Assembly (NCBI RefSeq): GCF_013426915.1
Contig: NZ_AP023179.1
Coordinates: 1,426,001-1,490,000, forward strand
Reading direction: 5' to 3'
Length of the DNA stretch: 64,000 bases
Source: Paraburkholderia sp. PGU19
GTDB taxonomy: Bacteria; Pseudomonadota; Gammaproteobacteria; Burkholderiales; Burkholderiaceae
The notes beneath the pieces were generated by a model that worked only from the letters and a program-made list of their open reading frames with translations, had not been told where the DNA came from and did not search any database. Positions within the stretch are counted from its first letter, which is position 1. Every line of letters starts with the position of its first letter. Below are positions 1-8,478 of this stretch, in pieces. The position numbers and the translations under genes were made by a program.

Positions 1-23
1 GCGAGCCCCAATGCGCAACCTCG

Positions 24-40
24 CCGCCCGAAGCGGGCGG
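24..40. other. GC hairpin upstream of aceF
   Basis: CCGCCC and GGGCGG flank a 5-nt spacer, giving a perfect 6-bp stem about 33 nt before the aceF start. There is no T-tract, so it is not a standard terminator. In this family aceE normally lies just upstream, so the hairpin would sit in the aceE-aceF gap and could affect mRNA processing or the E1:E2 ratio. That role is inference. Confidence 0.35.
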
Positions 41-73
41 TCGAGGCGCGCGCGGCCCTGGAGACAGAAAACA

Positions 74-1735
74 ATGAGCCAAGCGATCGAAGTCAAGGTG
101 CCGGACATCGGCGATTACAAGGACATCCCTGTAATCGAGGTGCTGGTGAAGGCGGGTGATACCGTCGATAAAGAGCAGTCCCTCGTCACGCTGGAATCCG
201 ACAAGGCGACGATGGATGTGCCGAGCCCCGCGTCGGGCACGGTCAAGGAAGTGAAGGTCAAGCTTGGCGACACGGTGTCGGAAGGCACGTTGATCGTGCT
301 GCTCGACGGTGAAGGCGGCGCGGCTGCCGCGAAGCCGGCTCAAGGCAACGGCGCGGCTGCGCCGGCTGCTGCCCCGGCTGCGGCGCCTGCTCCCGCTCCC
401 GCACCTGCTGCCAAGGGTGGCGGCGTGCAGGAAGTGAAGGTGCCGGATATCGGCGACTACAAAGATGTGCCCGTGATCGAAGTCGGCGTCAAGGTTGGCG
501 ACCGCGTCGAGAAGGAGCAGTCGCTCGTCACGCTCGAATCGGACAAGGCGACGATGGACGTGCCGAGCCCGGCGGCTGGCATCGTCAAGGAAATCAAGGT
601 CAAGGTCGGCGATAGCGTGTCCGAAGGTACGCTGATCGTGCTGCTCGAAGGCGACAGCGGCGGCGCCGCTGCGCCCGCGCCGGCACCCGCTGCCGCGAAG
701 CACGAAGAAAAGCCGTCGGACGCGCCCGCTGCGCCGTCGCCGGCTCCCGCGCAGCCGTCCGCGCTCGCGCAGGCGCCTGTCATTCCCGCAGGCGAAGGCG
801 GCGCGTATCGCGTGAGCCATGCGTCGCCGTCGGTGCGCAAGTTCGCGCGTGAACTGGGCGTCGACGTGTCGCGCGTGGCAGGCACGGGTCCGAAGGGCCG
901 CATTACGCAGGATGACGTCACCGCGTTCGTCAAGGGCGTGATGACGGGCCAGCGCGCTGCGCCCGCTGCGGCGGCAGCACCCGCTGGTGCAGGTGGCGGC
1001 GAACTCGGTCTGCTGCCGTGGCCGAAGATCGACTTCACGAAGTTCGGCCCGATCGATCCGAAGCCGCTGTCGCGCATCAAGAAGATCTCCGGCGCGAACC
1101 TGCATCGCAACTGGGTCATGATCCCGCACGTCACGAACAACGACGAAGCGGATATCACCGAGCTCGAAGAGTTGCGCGTGAAGCTGAACAAGGAGAACGA
1201 GAAGTCGGGCGTCAAGTTCACGATGCTCGCGTTCGTCATCAAGGCTGTCGTCGCGGCGCTGAAGAAATTCCCGACGTTCAATACCAGCCTCGATGGCGAC
1301 AACCTCGTGTACAAGCAGTACTACAACGTGGGTTTCGCTGCCGATACGCCGAACGGTCTCGTCGTGCCCGTGATCCGCGATGCGGACAAGAAGGGTCTCG
1401 TCGATATCGCGAAGGAAATGGCCGACCTGTCGAAGCTCGCGCGCGAAGGCAAGCTCAAGCCCGACCAGATGCAAGGCGGCTGCTTCTCGATCTCGTCGCT
1501 GGGCGGGATTGGCGGGACGAACTTCACGCCGATCATCAATGCGCCTGAAGTCGCGATTCTCGGGCTGTCGCGCGGTGCGATGAAGCCGGTGTGGGACGGC
1601 AAGCAGTTCGTGCCGCGTCTCATGCTGCCGATGTCGCTGTCGTATGACCATCGTGTGATCGACGGGGCTGAAGCGGCGCGCTTCAATGCGTATCTTGGGT
1701 CGATTCTTGCCGATTTCCGGCGTGTGATTCTTTGA
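74..1735 (+). CDS. aceF: Pyruvate dehydrogenase E2, dihydrolipoamide acetyltransferase
   Basis: E2 core of the pyruvate dehydrogenase complex (cytoplasm). It moves the acetyl group from E1 to CoA through swinging lipoyl arms. The 553-aa protein has two lipoyl domains with the ESDKATMD motif (lipoyl-lysines near K44 and K158), Ala/Pro-rich linkers, a peripheral-subunit-binding domain (about 265-305, SPSVRKFARELGVD) and a C-terminal catalytic domain ending in HRVIDG (about 526-531). The start at 74 follows a GGAG ribosome-binding site; an in-frame ATG at 11 would add 21 Arg-rich residues unlike any E2. aceE presumably lies just outside the window. The lpdA start is 265 bp downstream, past a repeat hairpin. 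The second lipoyl domain is nearly identical to the second one in lpdA. Confidence 0.97.
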   Translation: MSQAIEVKVPDIGDYKDIPVIEVLVKAGDTVDKEQSLVTLESDKATMDVPSPASGTVKEVKVKLGDTVSEGTLIVLLDGEGGAAAAKPAQGNGAAAPAAAPAAAPAPAPAPAAKGGGVQEVKVPDIGDYKDVPVIEVGVKVGDRVEKEQSLVTLESDKATMDVPSPAAGIVKEIKVKVGDSVSEGTLIVLLEGDSGGAAAPAPAPAAAKHEEKPSDAPAAPSPAPAQPSALAQAPVIPAGEGGAYRVSHASPSVRKFARELGVDVSRVAGTGPKGRITQDDVTAFVKGVMTGQRAAPAAAAAPAGAGGGELGLLPWPKIDFTKFGPIDPKPLSRIKKISGANLHRNWVMIPHVTNNDEADITELEELRVKLNKENEKSGVKFTMLAFVIKAVVAALKKFPTFNTSLDGDNLVYKQYYNVGFAADTPNGLVVPVIRDADKKGLVDIAKEMADLSKLAREGKLKPDQMQGGCFSISSLGGIGGTNFTPIINAPEVAILGLSRGAMKPVWDGKQFVPRLMLPMSLSYDHRVIDGAEAARFNAYLGSILADFRRVIL

Positions 1736-1818
1736 TTGTTGGGCGTTTGTCGCGCGGCGAGGTGTGAGCGTTTTGTGGGTGCTCATGCCTTGTCGTTGAA
1801 CCTGCTTTGTCGTCTCGC

Positions 1819-1893
1819 TTCATGCGTTGCCCCTGTGCGGGGCGGCACCTACTTTTCTTTGTCTTGCAAAGAAAAGTAGGCAAAAGAAAGCCG
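1819..1893 (+). repeat. Solo copy of interspersed hairpin repeat
   Basis: The arms CCTACTTTTCTTTG (1848-1861) and its complement (1867-1880) form a 14-bp stem with a 5-nt loop. The stem is preceded by the CCCCTGTGCGGGG block and followed by AAAAGAAAGC. The same unit occurs four more times in the window as the outer arms of the two composite elements (4159-4810 and 22858-23510). This copy lies alone between aceF and lpdA, so any transcript joining them must carry the hairpin. It may act as a partial terminator or an RNA-processing site; that is inferred. Confidence 0.85.
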
Positions 1894-2000
1894 CGTCCTT
1901 GGCGGACGGCATTAAGTCTGCGTTTGGCGTTGCGGGTTTTTCGAGGCGAAGGTTCTTCGCGGCTCATCGTTCAACACGGTCAATAAGAGAAGGGGACACT

Positions 2001-4061
2001 ATGAGTCTCGTCGAAGTGAAGGTGCCGGACATCGGCGATTTCAAGGACGTCGATGTCATCGAAGTCAATATCAAGCCGGGCGATACGATCGAAAAAGAGC
2101 AGTCGCTGCTGACGCTCGAAACCGATAAGGCCTCCATGGAAGTGCCGAGCGAAGCGGCCGGCACGGTCAAGGAAGTCCGCGTCAAGGCGGGCGACAAGGT
2201 GTCGCAAGGCACCGTCATCGCCACGGTGGAGACGTCGGGCGAAGCGAAGGCCGCTAAAGAACCTGAGAAAGCTGCGCCTGCAACTGCGCCCGCTGCCGCA
2301 CCGGCAGCAAGCGGTGGCAGCGTGCAGGAAATCAAAGTGCCGGATATCGGCGACTATAAAGATGTGCCCGTGATCGAGGTCGCGGTAAAGGTCGGCGATC
2401 GCGTCGAGAAGGAGCAGTCGCTCGTCACGCTCGAATCCGACAAGGCGACCATGGATGTGCCGAGCCCGGCCGCCGGCGTCGTCAAGGAACTAAAGGTCAA
2501 GGTCGGCGACAACGTCTCCGAAGGCAGCGTGCTGCTGTTGCTCGAAGGCGAGGGCGCGGCGGCTGCGCCCGCTCCAAAGGCTGCGCCTGCTCCCGCACCC
2601 GCTGCTGCAGCGGCGCCCGCGCCGCAAGCTGGGAGCTATTCGGGTTCGGCCGATATCGAGTGCGACATGCTCGTGCTTGGCGCCGGGCCTGGTGGTTACT
2701 CGGCGGCGTTTCGCTCTGCCGACCTCGGCATGAAGACCGTGCTCGTCGAACGTTATTCGACGCTCGGTGGCGTGTGCCTGAACGTCGGTTGTATTCCGTC
2801 GAAGGCGCTGCTGCATACGGCACTGGTGATCGACGAAGCGGCTGCGCTGGGCTCGCACGGCATTTCGTTCGGCAAGCCGCAGATCGATCTCGACAAGCTG
2901 CGCGACTTCAAGTCGGGCGTCGTCAAGAAACTGACGGGCGGTCTCGCCGGCATGGCGAAGGCGCGCAAGGTCGAAGTCGTGACGGGCGTCGGCACGTTCG
3001 TCGATCCGTATCACATGGAAGTGCAGGGCGAGAGCGGCAAGAAGGTCGTCAAGTTCAAGCAGGCGATCATCGCGGCCGGCTCGCAGGCCGTGAAGCTGCC
3101 GTTCATTCCCGAAGACCCGCGTGTGGTCGATTCGACGGGCGCGCTCGAACTGCGTCAGATTCCGAAGCGCATGCTCGTGATCGGCGGCGGCATCATCGGT
3201 CTGGAAATGGCGACGGTGTATGCGACGCTGGGCGCGCAGATCGACGTGGTCGAAATGCTCGACGGTCTGATGGCGGGCGCGGACCGCGATCTCGTGAAGG
3301 TCTGGGAGAAGTTCAACAGCAAGCGTTTCACCAACGTCATGCTGAAGACCAAGACGACGGGCGCGGAAGCGAAGCCGGATGGCATCTATGTATCGTTCGA
3401 AGGCGAGAAGGCACCCGCCGAGCCGCAACGCTACGATCTCGTGCTGGTTGCCGTGGGCCGCAGCCCGAACGGCAAGAAGATCGGCGCGGACAAGGCGGGC
3501 GTGGCGGTGACGGATCGCGGCTTCATCGAAGTCGACAAGCAGATGCGCACCAACGTGCCGCACATTTTCGCGATCGGCGATGTCGTCGGTCAGCCGATGC
3601 TCGCGCACAAGGCCGTGCATGAAGGCCACGTCGCGGCGGAAGCGGCGCATGGCGAGAAGGCGTACTTCGACGCGCTGCAGATTCCGTCGGTGGCTTACAC
3701 CGATCCGGAAGTGGCATGGGCGGGCAAGACGGAAGATCAGTGCAAGGCCGAAGGCATCAAGTACGGCAAGGCGGTGTTCCCGTGGGCCGCTTCGGGGCGT
3801 GCGATCGCGAATGGTCGCGATGAGGGCTTTACGAAGCTGATCTTCGATGAGGAGACGCATCGCGTGATCGGTGGCGGGATTGTCGGGCTGAACGCGGGCG
3901 ATCTGATTAGCGAAGTTTGTCTTGCGGTTGAGATGGGCGCTGACGCGACGGATATCGGCAAGACTATCCATCCTCATCCGACGCTTGGGGAATCGATCGG
4001 CATGGCTGCCGAGCTGTATGAAGGTGTTTGTACGGATCTGCCGCCGCAGAAGAAGAAGTAA
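2001..4061 (+). CDS. lpdA: Dihydrolipoamide dehydrogenase (PDH E3) with two lipoyl domains
   Basis: FAD-dependent E3 of the pyruvate dehydrogenase complex; it reoxidises dihydrolipoyl groups and makes NADH. The 686-aa protein begins with two lipoyl domains (lysines near K43 in ETDKASME and K148 in ESDKATMD) joined by Ala/Pro linkers. The flavoprotein core starts near 217 with VLGAGPGG, carries the redox disulfide in [13 protein letters not shown] (about C259/C264), and ends with the catalytic-base region [11 protein letters not shown]. Ordinary E3 is about 470 aa without lipoyl domains; fused forms in this group often carry one, so two is notable. The start at 2001 has AAGGGGA upstream and begins directly with the first lipoyl domain. 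The longer frame from 1827 would translate the repeat hairpin and is rejected. Confidence 0.97.
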   Translation: MSLVEVKVPDIGDFKDVDVIEVNIKPGDTIEKEQSLLTLETDKASMEVPSEAAGTVKEVRVKAGDKVSQGTVIATVETSGEAKAAKEPEKAAPATAPAAAPAASGGSVQEIKVPDIGDYKDVPVIEVAVKVGDRVEKEQSLVTLESDKATMDVPSPAAGVVKELKVKVGDNVSEGSVLLLLEGEGAAAAPAPKAAPAPAPAAAAAPAPQAGSYSGSADIECDMLVLGAGPGGYSAAFRSADLGMKTVLVERYSTLGGVCLNVGCIPSKALLHTALVIDEAAALGSHGISFGKPQIDLDKLRDFKSGVVKKLTGGLAGMAKARKVEVVTGVGTFVDPYHMEVQGESGKKVVKFKQAIIAAGSQAVKLPFIPEDPRVVDSTGALELRQIPKRMLVIGGGIIGLEMATVYATLGAQIDVVEMLDGLMAGADRDLVKVWEKFNSKRFTNVMLKTKTTGAEAKPDGIYVSFEGEKAPAEPQRYDLVLVAVGRSPNGKKIGADKAGVAVTDRGFIEVDKQMRTNVPHIFAIGDVVGQPMLAHKAVHEGHVAAEAAHGEKAYFDALQIPSVAYTDPEVAWAGKTEDQCKAEGIKYGKAVFPWAASGRAIANGRDEGFTKLIFDEETHRVIGGGIVGLNAGDLISEVCLAVEMGADATDIGKTIHPHPTLGESIGMAAELYEGVCTDLPPQKKK

Positions 4062-4158
4062 TTCTTAGGGCGGCTTTCGGGCTGCTTTTGTGGTGATGAT
4101 GGCGTGCCCTTTTTGGCGAAGGGGTGCGCCGTTTTTTTGGTTTGCTTCGGTTGTTGTG

Positions 4159-4810
4159 GGCATCCGCGTTGCGTTAGCGTGCTTCAAGCGTCGCCCCTGT
4201 GCGGGGCGGCACCTACTTTTCTTTGCCGCCGCAAAGAAAAGTAGGCAAAAGAAAGCGGCTAACACCGCCAGCCCGTGTTCCTATCCACGGGCCCCCAACG
4301 TCCCCACGCTTCACATAACAGTGCCCTTGGTCGGTGCTCGTTGCCAACGCTTGGAATAAACGCCTCACCAGCTTCGAATGCATTTGCACGGGCAAGCGGC
4401 AGCGAATCATATGTGCCGCCCAGGTGGCAAACTGTGTGTAGGTTGTCGCGTCGTATAGCCTGGCGCTCTTACAGGGTGGGACGCATGCGCTATCAGTCCG
4501 GAGTAAGGCGTGTGGAGTACTACGGCCGACACACAGTTTGCCACCTGGGCGGCGGTGGACTATCTGGCACGGCACGCTGCAACGCGGGTGGGTGAAGCGG
4601 GTGATGCGTACAGAGAGGGCGTTGGCAACGAACTTGAATCGAGAAGTTGCCGCGTGAAGTAAGGGACCGGTTGGGGTCCCTCAGGCAGGAAGAGATGTTG
4701 GCGGTGTTAGCCGCTTTCTTTTGCCTACTTTTCTTTGCGGCGGCAAAGAAAAGTAGGTGCCGCCCCGCACAGGGGCGACGCGTGAAGCACGCTAACAAAA
4801 CGCGGATGCC
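4159..4810. repeat. Composite palindromic element A (652 bp)
   Basis: The ends are 112-nt inverted repeats (4159-4270 and 4699-4810) that differ at only 3 positions by hand count; the inner 83 nt are identical. Each arm contains a 15-bp hairpin with a 4-nt loop (4212-4245 and 4724-4757). Nested inside are a perfect 25-nt inverted repeat (4415-4439 and 4529-4553) and weaker symmetric blocks such as GTTGCCAACGC on the left and its complement on the right. The element fills most of the gap between convergent lpdA and phaP. No open frame has plausible coding character. It is homologous over its length to element B at 22858-23510. No target-site duplication is obvious. Confidence 0.9.
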
Positions 4811-4851
4811 AGCGAAAAGCAAACCAAACCAAACCCGCCCGCCGCGCAGGC

Positions 4852-4875
4852 AAAAAAATCCCGGCCTAGACCGGG
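4852..4875 (-). terminator. Rho-independent terminator of phaP
   Basis: Read on the minus strand, a GC-rich inverted repeat (CCCGGtctagGCCGGG type, 4860-4875) is followed by A and seven T (4852-4858). It lies about 185 bp past the phaP stop and immediately outside element A. Confidence 0.7.
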
Positions 4876-5059
4876 TAAACGATACGCTGTTTAACGTATC
4901 GGAGCGTCTGGCCGCATGGCCGTCGAAATCTCGACCACGCGGCGCTGTTCCTACCGCCAGTCACTTCGACAGTGTATCTCGCGGCTGCGCGCCGACAGAT
5001 GATGGGGCATCCGTCAACGCGCAGGTGAAGCCCGATCCGTTGAAGCCGTTACATCGTTA

Positions 5060-5644
5060 TCAGACAGCAGCCTTCTTGGCCGAAGCTGCCGTGCGCGAAG
5101 CCTGAGCAGCAGCTTGCGAAGCGGCCTTCGATGCAGCCGTTGCAGCCGCGTTGAAGTTGCTTTCAGCGATTTCGACAGCCTGCTTCGTTGCCTTGTGAAC
5201 CGTTTCGTATGTCGTGTTCGCGGCGGTGATGGCCGACTTGATCACGGCGACAGCCGTTTCCGAACCAGCCGGTGCGTTCTTCGCGACGTTCTCGACGAGC
5301 GCCTGCACCTTCTTGTTCTGCTCTTCGTATTGCGCTTCAGCAACGCGTGCGAATTCAGCTTGCGTAGCCGATGCGATTTCGTACAGGTGACGGCCGTACG
5401 ACAGAACCTTCTCAGCCACCGGCTGCGTCAGGCTGGCTTGCAGCGCGAGCAGTTCTTGCGCGTCCTTCACCGACAGCGCGCGTTGTGCGTTTTCCTGGCC
5501 TTCAGCGATCGTCGACTTGACGACCTGGAGATTCAGCTCGACCAGCTTTTCGACGCCTTCGAATGCCTTCGAAGTCAGACCGAACAACGTTTCGAGGTTG
5601 GCCTTCTGTGCTGCGGCGAATTGCTCAGGGGTCAGCAGAGTCAT
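5060..5644 (-). CDS. phaP: Phasin family protein, PHB granule-associated
   Basis: Small amphipathic protein that coats polyhydroxybutyrate granules and controls their size and number. The 194-aa sequence starts [20 protein letters not shown] and contains [19 protein letters not shown], typical of the phasin-2 family. It is all-helical with no signal peptide and ends in a low-complexity Ala/Ser/Lys tail. It converges on lpdA with element A between them; placement beside PDH genes fits acetyl-CoA flowing into PHB. It points to a PHB-producing organism. Two TTGTGC-type palindromes upstream may be operators. The start is supported by an AGGAGC-type ribosome-binding site. Confidence 0.93.
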   Translation of the reverse strand: MTLLTPEQFAAAQKANLETLFGLTSKAFEGVEKLVELNLQVVKSTIAEGQENAQRALSVKDAQELLALQASLTQPVAEKVLSYGRHLYEIASATQAEFARVAEAQYEEQNKKVQALVENVAKNAPAGSETAVAVIKSAITAANTTYETVHKATKQAVEIAESNFNAAATAASKAASQAAAQASRTAASAKKAAV

Positions 5645-5732
5645 GTTTACGCTCCTGGATTACCGGCCCGTCTGGCGCGGACCGAGTTGGGTTAACTGCA
5701 GAACAAAATTAGGAATCGCTGGTCCGCTGTTA

Positions 5733-5808
5733 ATTGTGCGTCGCAGCAATGGTTCCCATTTTAGGACGACTCCGATAGATGTCAAGGACTTTTTTGTGCA
5801 ACGCACAA
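5733..5808 (-). promoter_or_regulatory. Palindromes upstream of phaP, possible operator
   Basis: TTGTGC-AAC-GCACAA at 5794-5808 is a perfect 6-bp inverted repeat. A related imperfect copy (ATTGTGC..GCAGCAAT) lies at 5733-5750. They sit about 90-165 bp upstream of the phaP start in AT-richer DNA. In PHB producers phasin genes are commonly repressed by PhaR, so these are candidate operators. I did not match them to a defined PhaR consensus. Confidence 0.45.
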
Positions 5809-5981
5809 CGCATAGAAATTACTAATAAAACAACACGTTATGTAGCGTTTATGACATTGTGGTGAAGCGCGTGCACATTAGGGTTTGCACCGATGTGGTG
5901 CGGCCAAAAAAGTGGTCTCTCAAGCCAGATAAGGCCTTGGAACATGCCAACGGCGCATTTCTGAGCAAAAAGGTAAAATTC

Positions 5982-6281
5982 TCAGGTAAACCGAAAACCG
6001 TAGCGGAACGTTAAATCGCCATCCCGGTCGAATGCGCGGCCTGCTGCTTCGCAGTAGTCGCTTAAGAGTCGGCCGGCGCGGCGTCCTGCATGTGTGCTTC
6101 GGTGCGGCAGGCATCGTGCTCTGGACGCTTGCGGCAGTTCGTATTGCCATCCGTACGCGACCGTACTTCCCCTGATCAAGTTTGGTTCGAAGATGCCGAT
6201 ATGCTGAACGAGTGAGAGTCTTTCAGCGACATTGGCGAGGGCGGCTTGCCGGTGCGTCATTGGTATTTTCGATGGTGCCAT
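5982..6281 (-). CDS. Possible small hypothetical protein
   Basis: Weak candidate of 99 aa from ATG 6281; a TTG at 6305 would give 107 aa. Codon choice is partly coding-like, with several G/C third positions, and the C-terminus (DGDLTFRYGFRFT) does not look like an antisense artefact because no gene lies on the other strand. No known domain or signal peptide is recognised and the ribosome-binding site is poor. It lies in the 772-bp gap between phaP and pbpG; the rest of that gap (5809-5981 and 6282-6416) is AT-richer and presumably holds the pbpG promoter. It could equally be a decayed remnant. Confidence 0.27.
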   Translation of the reverse strand: MAPSKIPMTHRQAALANVAERLSLVQHIGIFEPNLIRGSTVAYGWQYELPQASRARCLPHRSTHAGRRAGRLLSDYCEAAGRAFDRDGDLTFRYGFRFT

Positions 6282-6416
6282 CTGCAACTTATTGCCTTTT
6301 CTCAATCGAGCCTGACAACTCGGTTTAAGGACTGTCGATAAGTGCTTAATATTGCTAATTTTTAACTGTTTTACTACACTGGCGAAAACTCTCTCGCCGC
6401 TCCAACCAGAACACCA

Positions 6417-7592
6417 ATGAAAACCGACATGTTTTCGTCACTGAAAGTGATGCACGGCGCGGCGCTCAGCACCGCTCTGTCGGTGGCTGCCTCGGTGGTC
6501 ATCGCTGCGGCTTTTGCCGCGCCGGTGGACGCATTTGCCGCTTCCGCCACGGTGCCCGCCAAGTCCGCGAAGGCCGGCAAGAAGCCTTCGAAGAAGGCCG
6601 CCGCCGAGCAAGTCTCCAGCAAGTCGTCGAAGGCCGCCAAAGACGTCAAGGCGGCCGCGAACGACGACGGCGACCAGCCCCGTACCGTTTCGAAGAAGCG
6701 CCGCGTCTCGTACACGGTGAACGGCCGCCATCACTCGGTCGTGCGCCGCGTCGCATTCGAGCCGCGTCAGCCGTCCGTCGGCACGGCGTTCGGCCTGCAC
6801 GAAACGCCTGACGCGCTGATGCTGCGTTCGAGCGTCGCGTACGTGGTCGACCAGAACACGTCTGAGTCGCTGTTCGACAAGAACTCGCGCGCCGTAGTGC
6901 CCATCGCGTCGATCACCAAGCTGATGACGGCGATGGTCGTGCTCGATTCGAAGGCGGCGATGACCGAGCAGGTCGAAGTCACGGACGAAGACCGCGACTA
7001 CGAGAAGAACACGGGCTCGCGCCTGTCGGTCGGCTCGGTGCTCTCGCGTGAAGACATGCTGCACATCGCGCTGATGGCGTCGGAAAACCGTGCGGCGGCA
7101 GCGCTGTCGCGCTACTTCCCGGGCGGCCGTCCTGCTTTCATGGCGGCGATGAACGCGAAGGCGAAGGCGCTCGGTATGACCGACACGCACTTCGAAAACC
7201 CGACGGGTCTGACGAGCCAGAACGTATCGAGCGCGCGCGACCTGGTGAAGATGGTCAACGCCGCGTATCAATACCCGATGATCCGCAAATTCTCGACCGA
7301 TCGCAGCTACGAGGTGTATACGGGCAAGCGCTCGATTGCGTACAACAGCACGAACGCGCTGGTGCGCAACCCGACGTGGGACATCGGCCTGCAGAAGACG
7401 GGCTTCATCAACGAAGCGGGCGAGTGCCTCGTGATGCAGGCAACGATCCACGATCGTCCGATGATCATGGTGCTGCTCGATTCGTCGGGCAAGTACTCCC
7501 GTTTCGCCGATGCGCAGCGTCTGCGCACGTGGCTCGACAACGGCGGCGAACAGCGCATCACCAGCGCGGACGCCAACGGCGCCGGAACCTGA
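6417..7592 (+). CDS. pbpG: D-alanyl-D-alanine endopeptidase (PBP7/8 type)
   Basis: Periplasmic serine peptidase of the S11 family that cuts peptidoglycan cross-links. The 391-aa precursor has an N-terminal signal region (about residues 8-41), a Lys/Ala-rich linker (about 42-100), then the penicillin-binding fold with the three motifs S165-I-T-K168, S222-E-N224 and K327-T-G329. The Lys-rich linker is longer than in E. coli PBP7. The gene stands alone with a strong terminator 23 bp after its stop. A carboxypeptidase (DacA-like) role is the alternative, but the absence of the long C-terminal PBP5 domain favours the endopeptidase group. The start at 6417 is preferred because it precedes the signal peptide. 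Confidence 0.9.
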   Translation: MKTDMFSSLKVMHGAALSTALSVAASVVIAAAFAAPVDAFAASATVPAKSAKAGKKPSKKAAAEQVSSKSSKAAKDVKAAANDDGDQPRTVSKKRRVSYTVNGRHHSVVRRVAFEPRQPSVGTAFGLHETPDALMLRSSVAYVVDQNTSESLFDKNSRAVVPIASITKLMTAMVVLDSKAAMTEQVEVTDEDRDYEKNTGSRLSVGSVLSREDMLHIALMASENRAAAALSRYFPGGRPAFMAAMNAKAKALGMTDTHFENPTGLTSQNVSSARDLVKMVNAAYQYPMIRKFSTDRSYEVYTGKRSIAYNSTNALVRNPTWDIGLQKTGFINEAGECLVMQATIHDRPMIMVLLDSSGKYSRFADAQRLRTWLDNGGEQRITSADANGAGT

Positions 7593-7614
7593 GCGAAAGC
7601 AGTACCCAACAAAA

Positions 7615-7639
7615 AGCCCCGCAATGCGGGGCTTTTTTT
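7615..7639 (+). terminator. Terminator after pbpG
   Basis: The perfect stem AGCCCCGC/GCGGGGCT with a 3-nt loop (7615-7633) is followed by seven T (7633-7639). A-rich sequence on the other side lets it also end minus-strand transcripts from the IclR gene, which converges here. Confidence 0.92.
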
Positions 7640-7658
7640 ATTCACGCATGTGAGTGCG

Positions 7659-8465
7659 TCACACGGTATGTGCCGAAGCGCTCGCGTGTTGGACCTGCGG
7701 GTGATAACCGAGTGATTCGGAAATGACTAGCGCAGTCTTGCTCAACTGGCCGAGCCACGAGTCCTGCAGGCGGTCGGCCGGCGCGGACAACGACAGGCCC
7801 GCGACGAGCTTGCCCGTATCGTCATAAATGCCGGCTGCGATGCAGCGTACGCCGAGTTCCAGCTCTTCGTTGTCGCGCGCGCATGCCTGCTGACGCACGT
7901 GCGACAGCTCGCGTTCCAGCTTGGTGAGATCGGTGATGCTGTTCTGCGTGTGGCCCGACAGGCCGGTTCGCGTCGCGTAGGCCCGCACGCGGGTCGATTC
8001 GTCGGCGGCGAGAAACAGCTTGCCGACGGAAGTCAGATGCAGCGGCGCACGGCCGCCGATCGCGCGCACCACCTGCATGCCCGAGCGTTCGGAATAGGCG
8101 CGTTCGATATAGACGATCTCGTCGCCTTGGCGCACCGACAGGTTGACGGTCTGGCCCGTCAGCCGGTGCAGTTCGCGCATTGGCATCAGCGCGGCATCGC
8201 GCACCGACAGGCGCGCCTTGACGAGATTGCCCAGTTCCAGCAGCCGCATGCCGAGACGATAGGTGCCGGGGTCCGAGCGATCCACCAGCCGGCAGGTCAC
8301 CATGTCGTTCAGGATGCGGTGGGCGGTGGACGGATGAAGATCGGTGCGTTGCGCGAGCTCCTTCAGGCTGACCGGGTCGCTATGCGCGGCGAGGGCATCC
8401 AGCAGGCGCATCATGCGCTCGATCACCTGAATCGACGTCTTGGGGTCCGGGTTCGTATCGCTCAT
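7659..8465 (-). CDS. IclR-family transcriptional regulator
   Basis: The 268-aa protein has an N-terminal winged helix-turn-helix (about 15-75; SLKELAQRTDLHPSTAHRIL is the classic IclR helix region) and a C-terminal effector domain containing RQGDEIVYIERAYSERSGMQVV. It is divergent from lutA, with direct repeats and an IclR-like box between them, so it probably regulates the lut pair and itself in response to lactate, glycolate or a related acid; the effector is not known. The start at 8465 (MSDTNPDPK) fits the family. Extending to 8582 would add 39 non-homologous residues and cover the operators. Confidence 0.9.
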   Translation of the reverse strand: MSDTNPDPKTSIQVIERMMRLLDALAAHSDPVSLKELAQRTDLHPSTAHRILNDMVTCRLVDRSDPGTYRLGMRLLELGNLVKARLSVRDAALMPMRELHRLTGQTVNLSVRQGDEIVYIERAYSERSGMQVVRAIGGRAPLHLTSVGKLFLAADESTRVRAYATRTGLSGHTQNSITDLTKLERELSHVRQQACARDNEELELGVRCIAAGIYDDTGKLVAGLSLSAPADRLQDSWLGQLSKTALVISESLGYHPQVQHASASAHTV

Positions 8466-8478
8466 AAGGCTAAACGGT

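Noticed and set aside
11..73. Upstream in-frame start of aceF
   Set aside because: It would add an Arg-rich leader spanning a hairpin; ATG 74 has the ribosome-binding site and family N-terminus.
4159..4810. Insertion sequence
   Set aside because: Terminal inverted repeats are present but there is no transposase frame and no obvious target duplication; a non-autonomous element remains possible.
4090..4822. Peptides with the [14 protein letters not shown] theme here and at 1827-2000 and 22724-23682
   Set aside because: They are translations of the hairpin repeat in various frames, recur wherever the repeat occurs, and have no coding character. Similar entries in databases are probably annotation artefacts.
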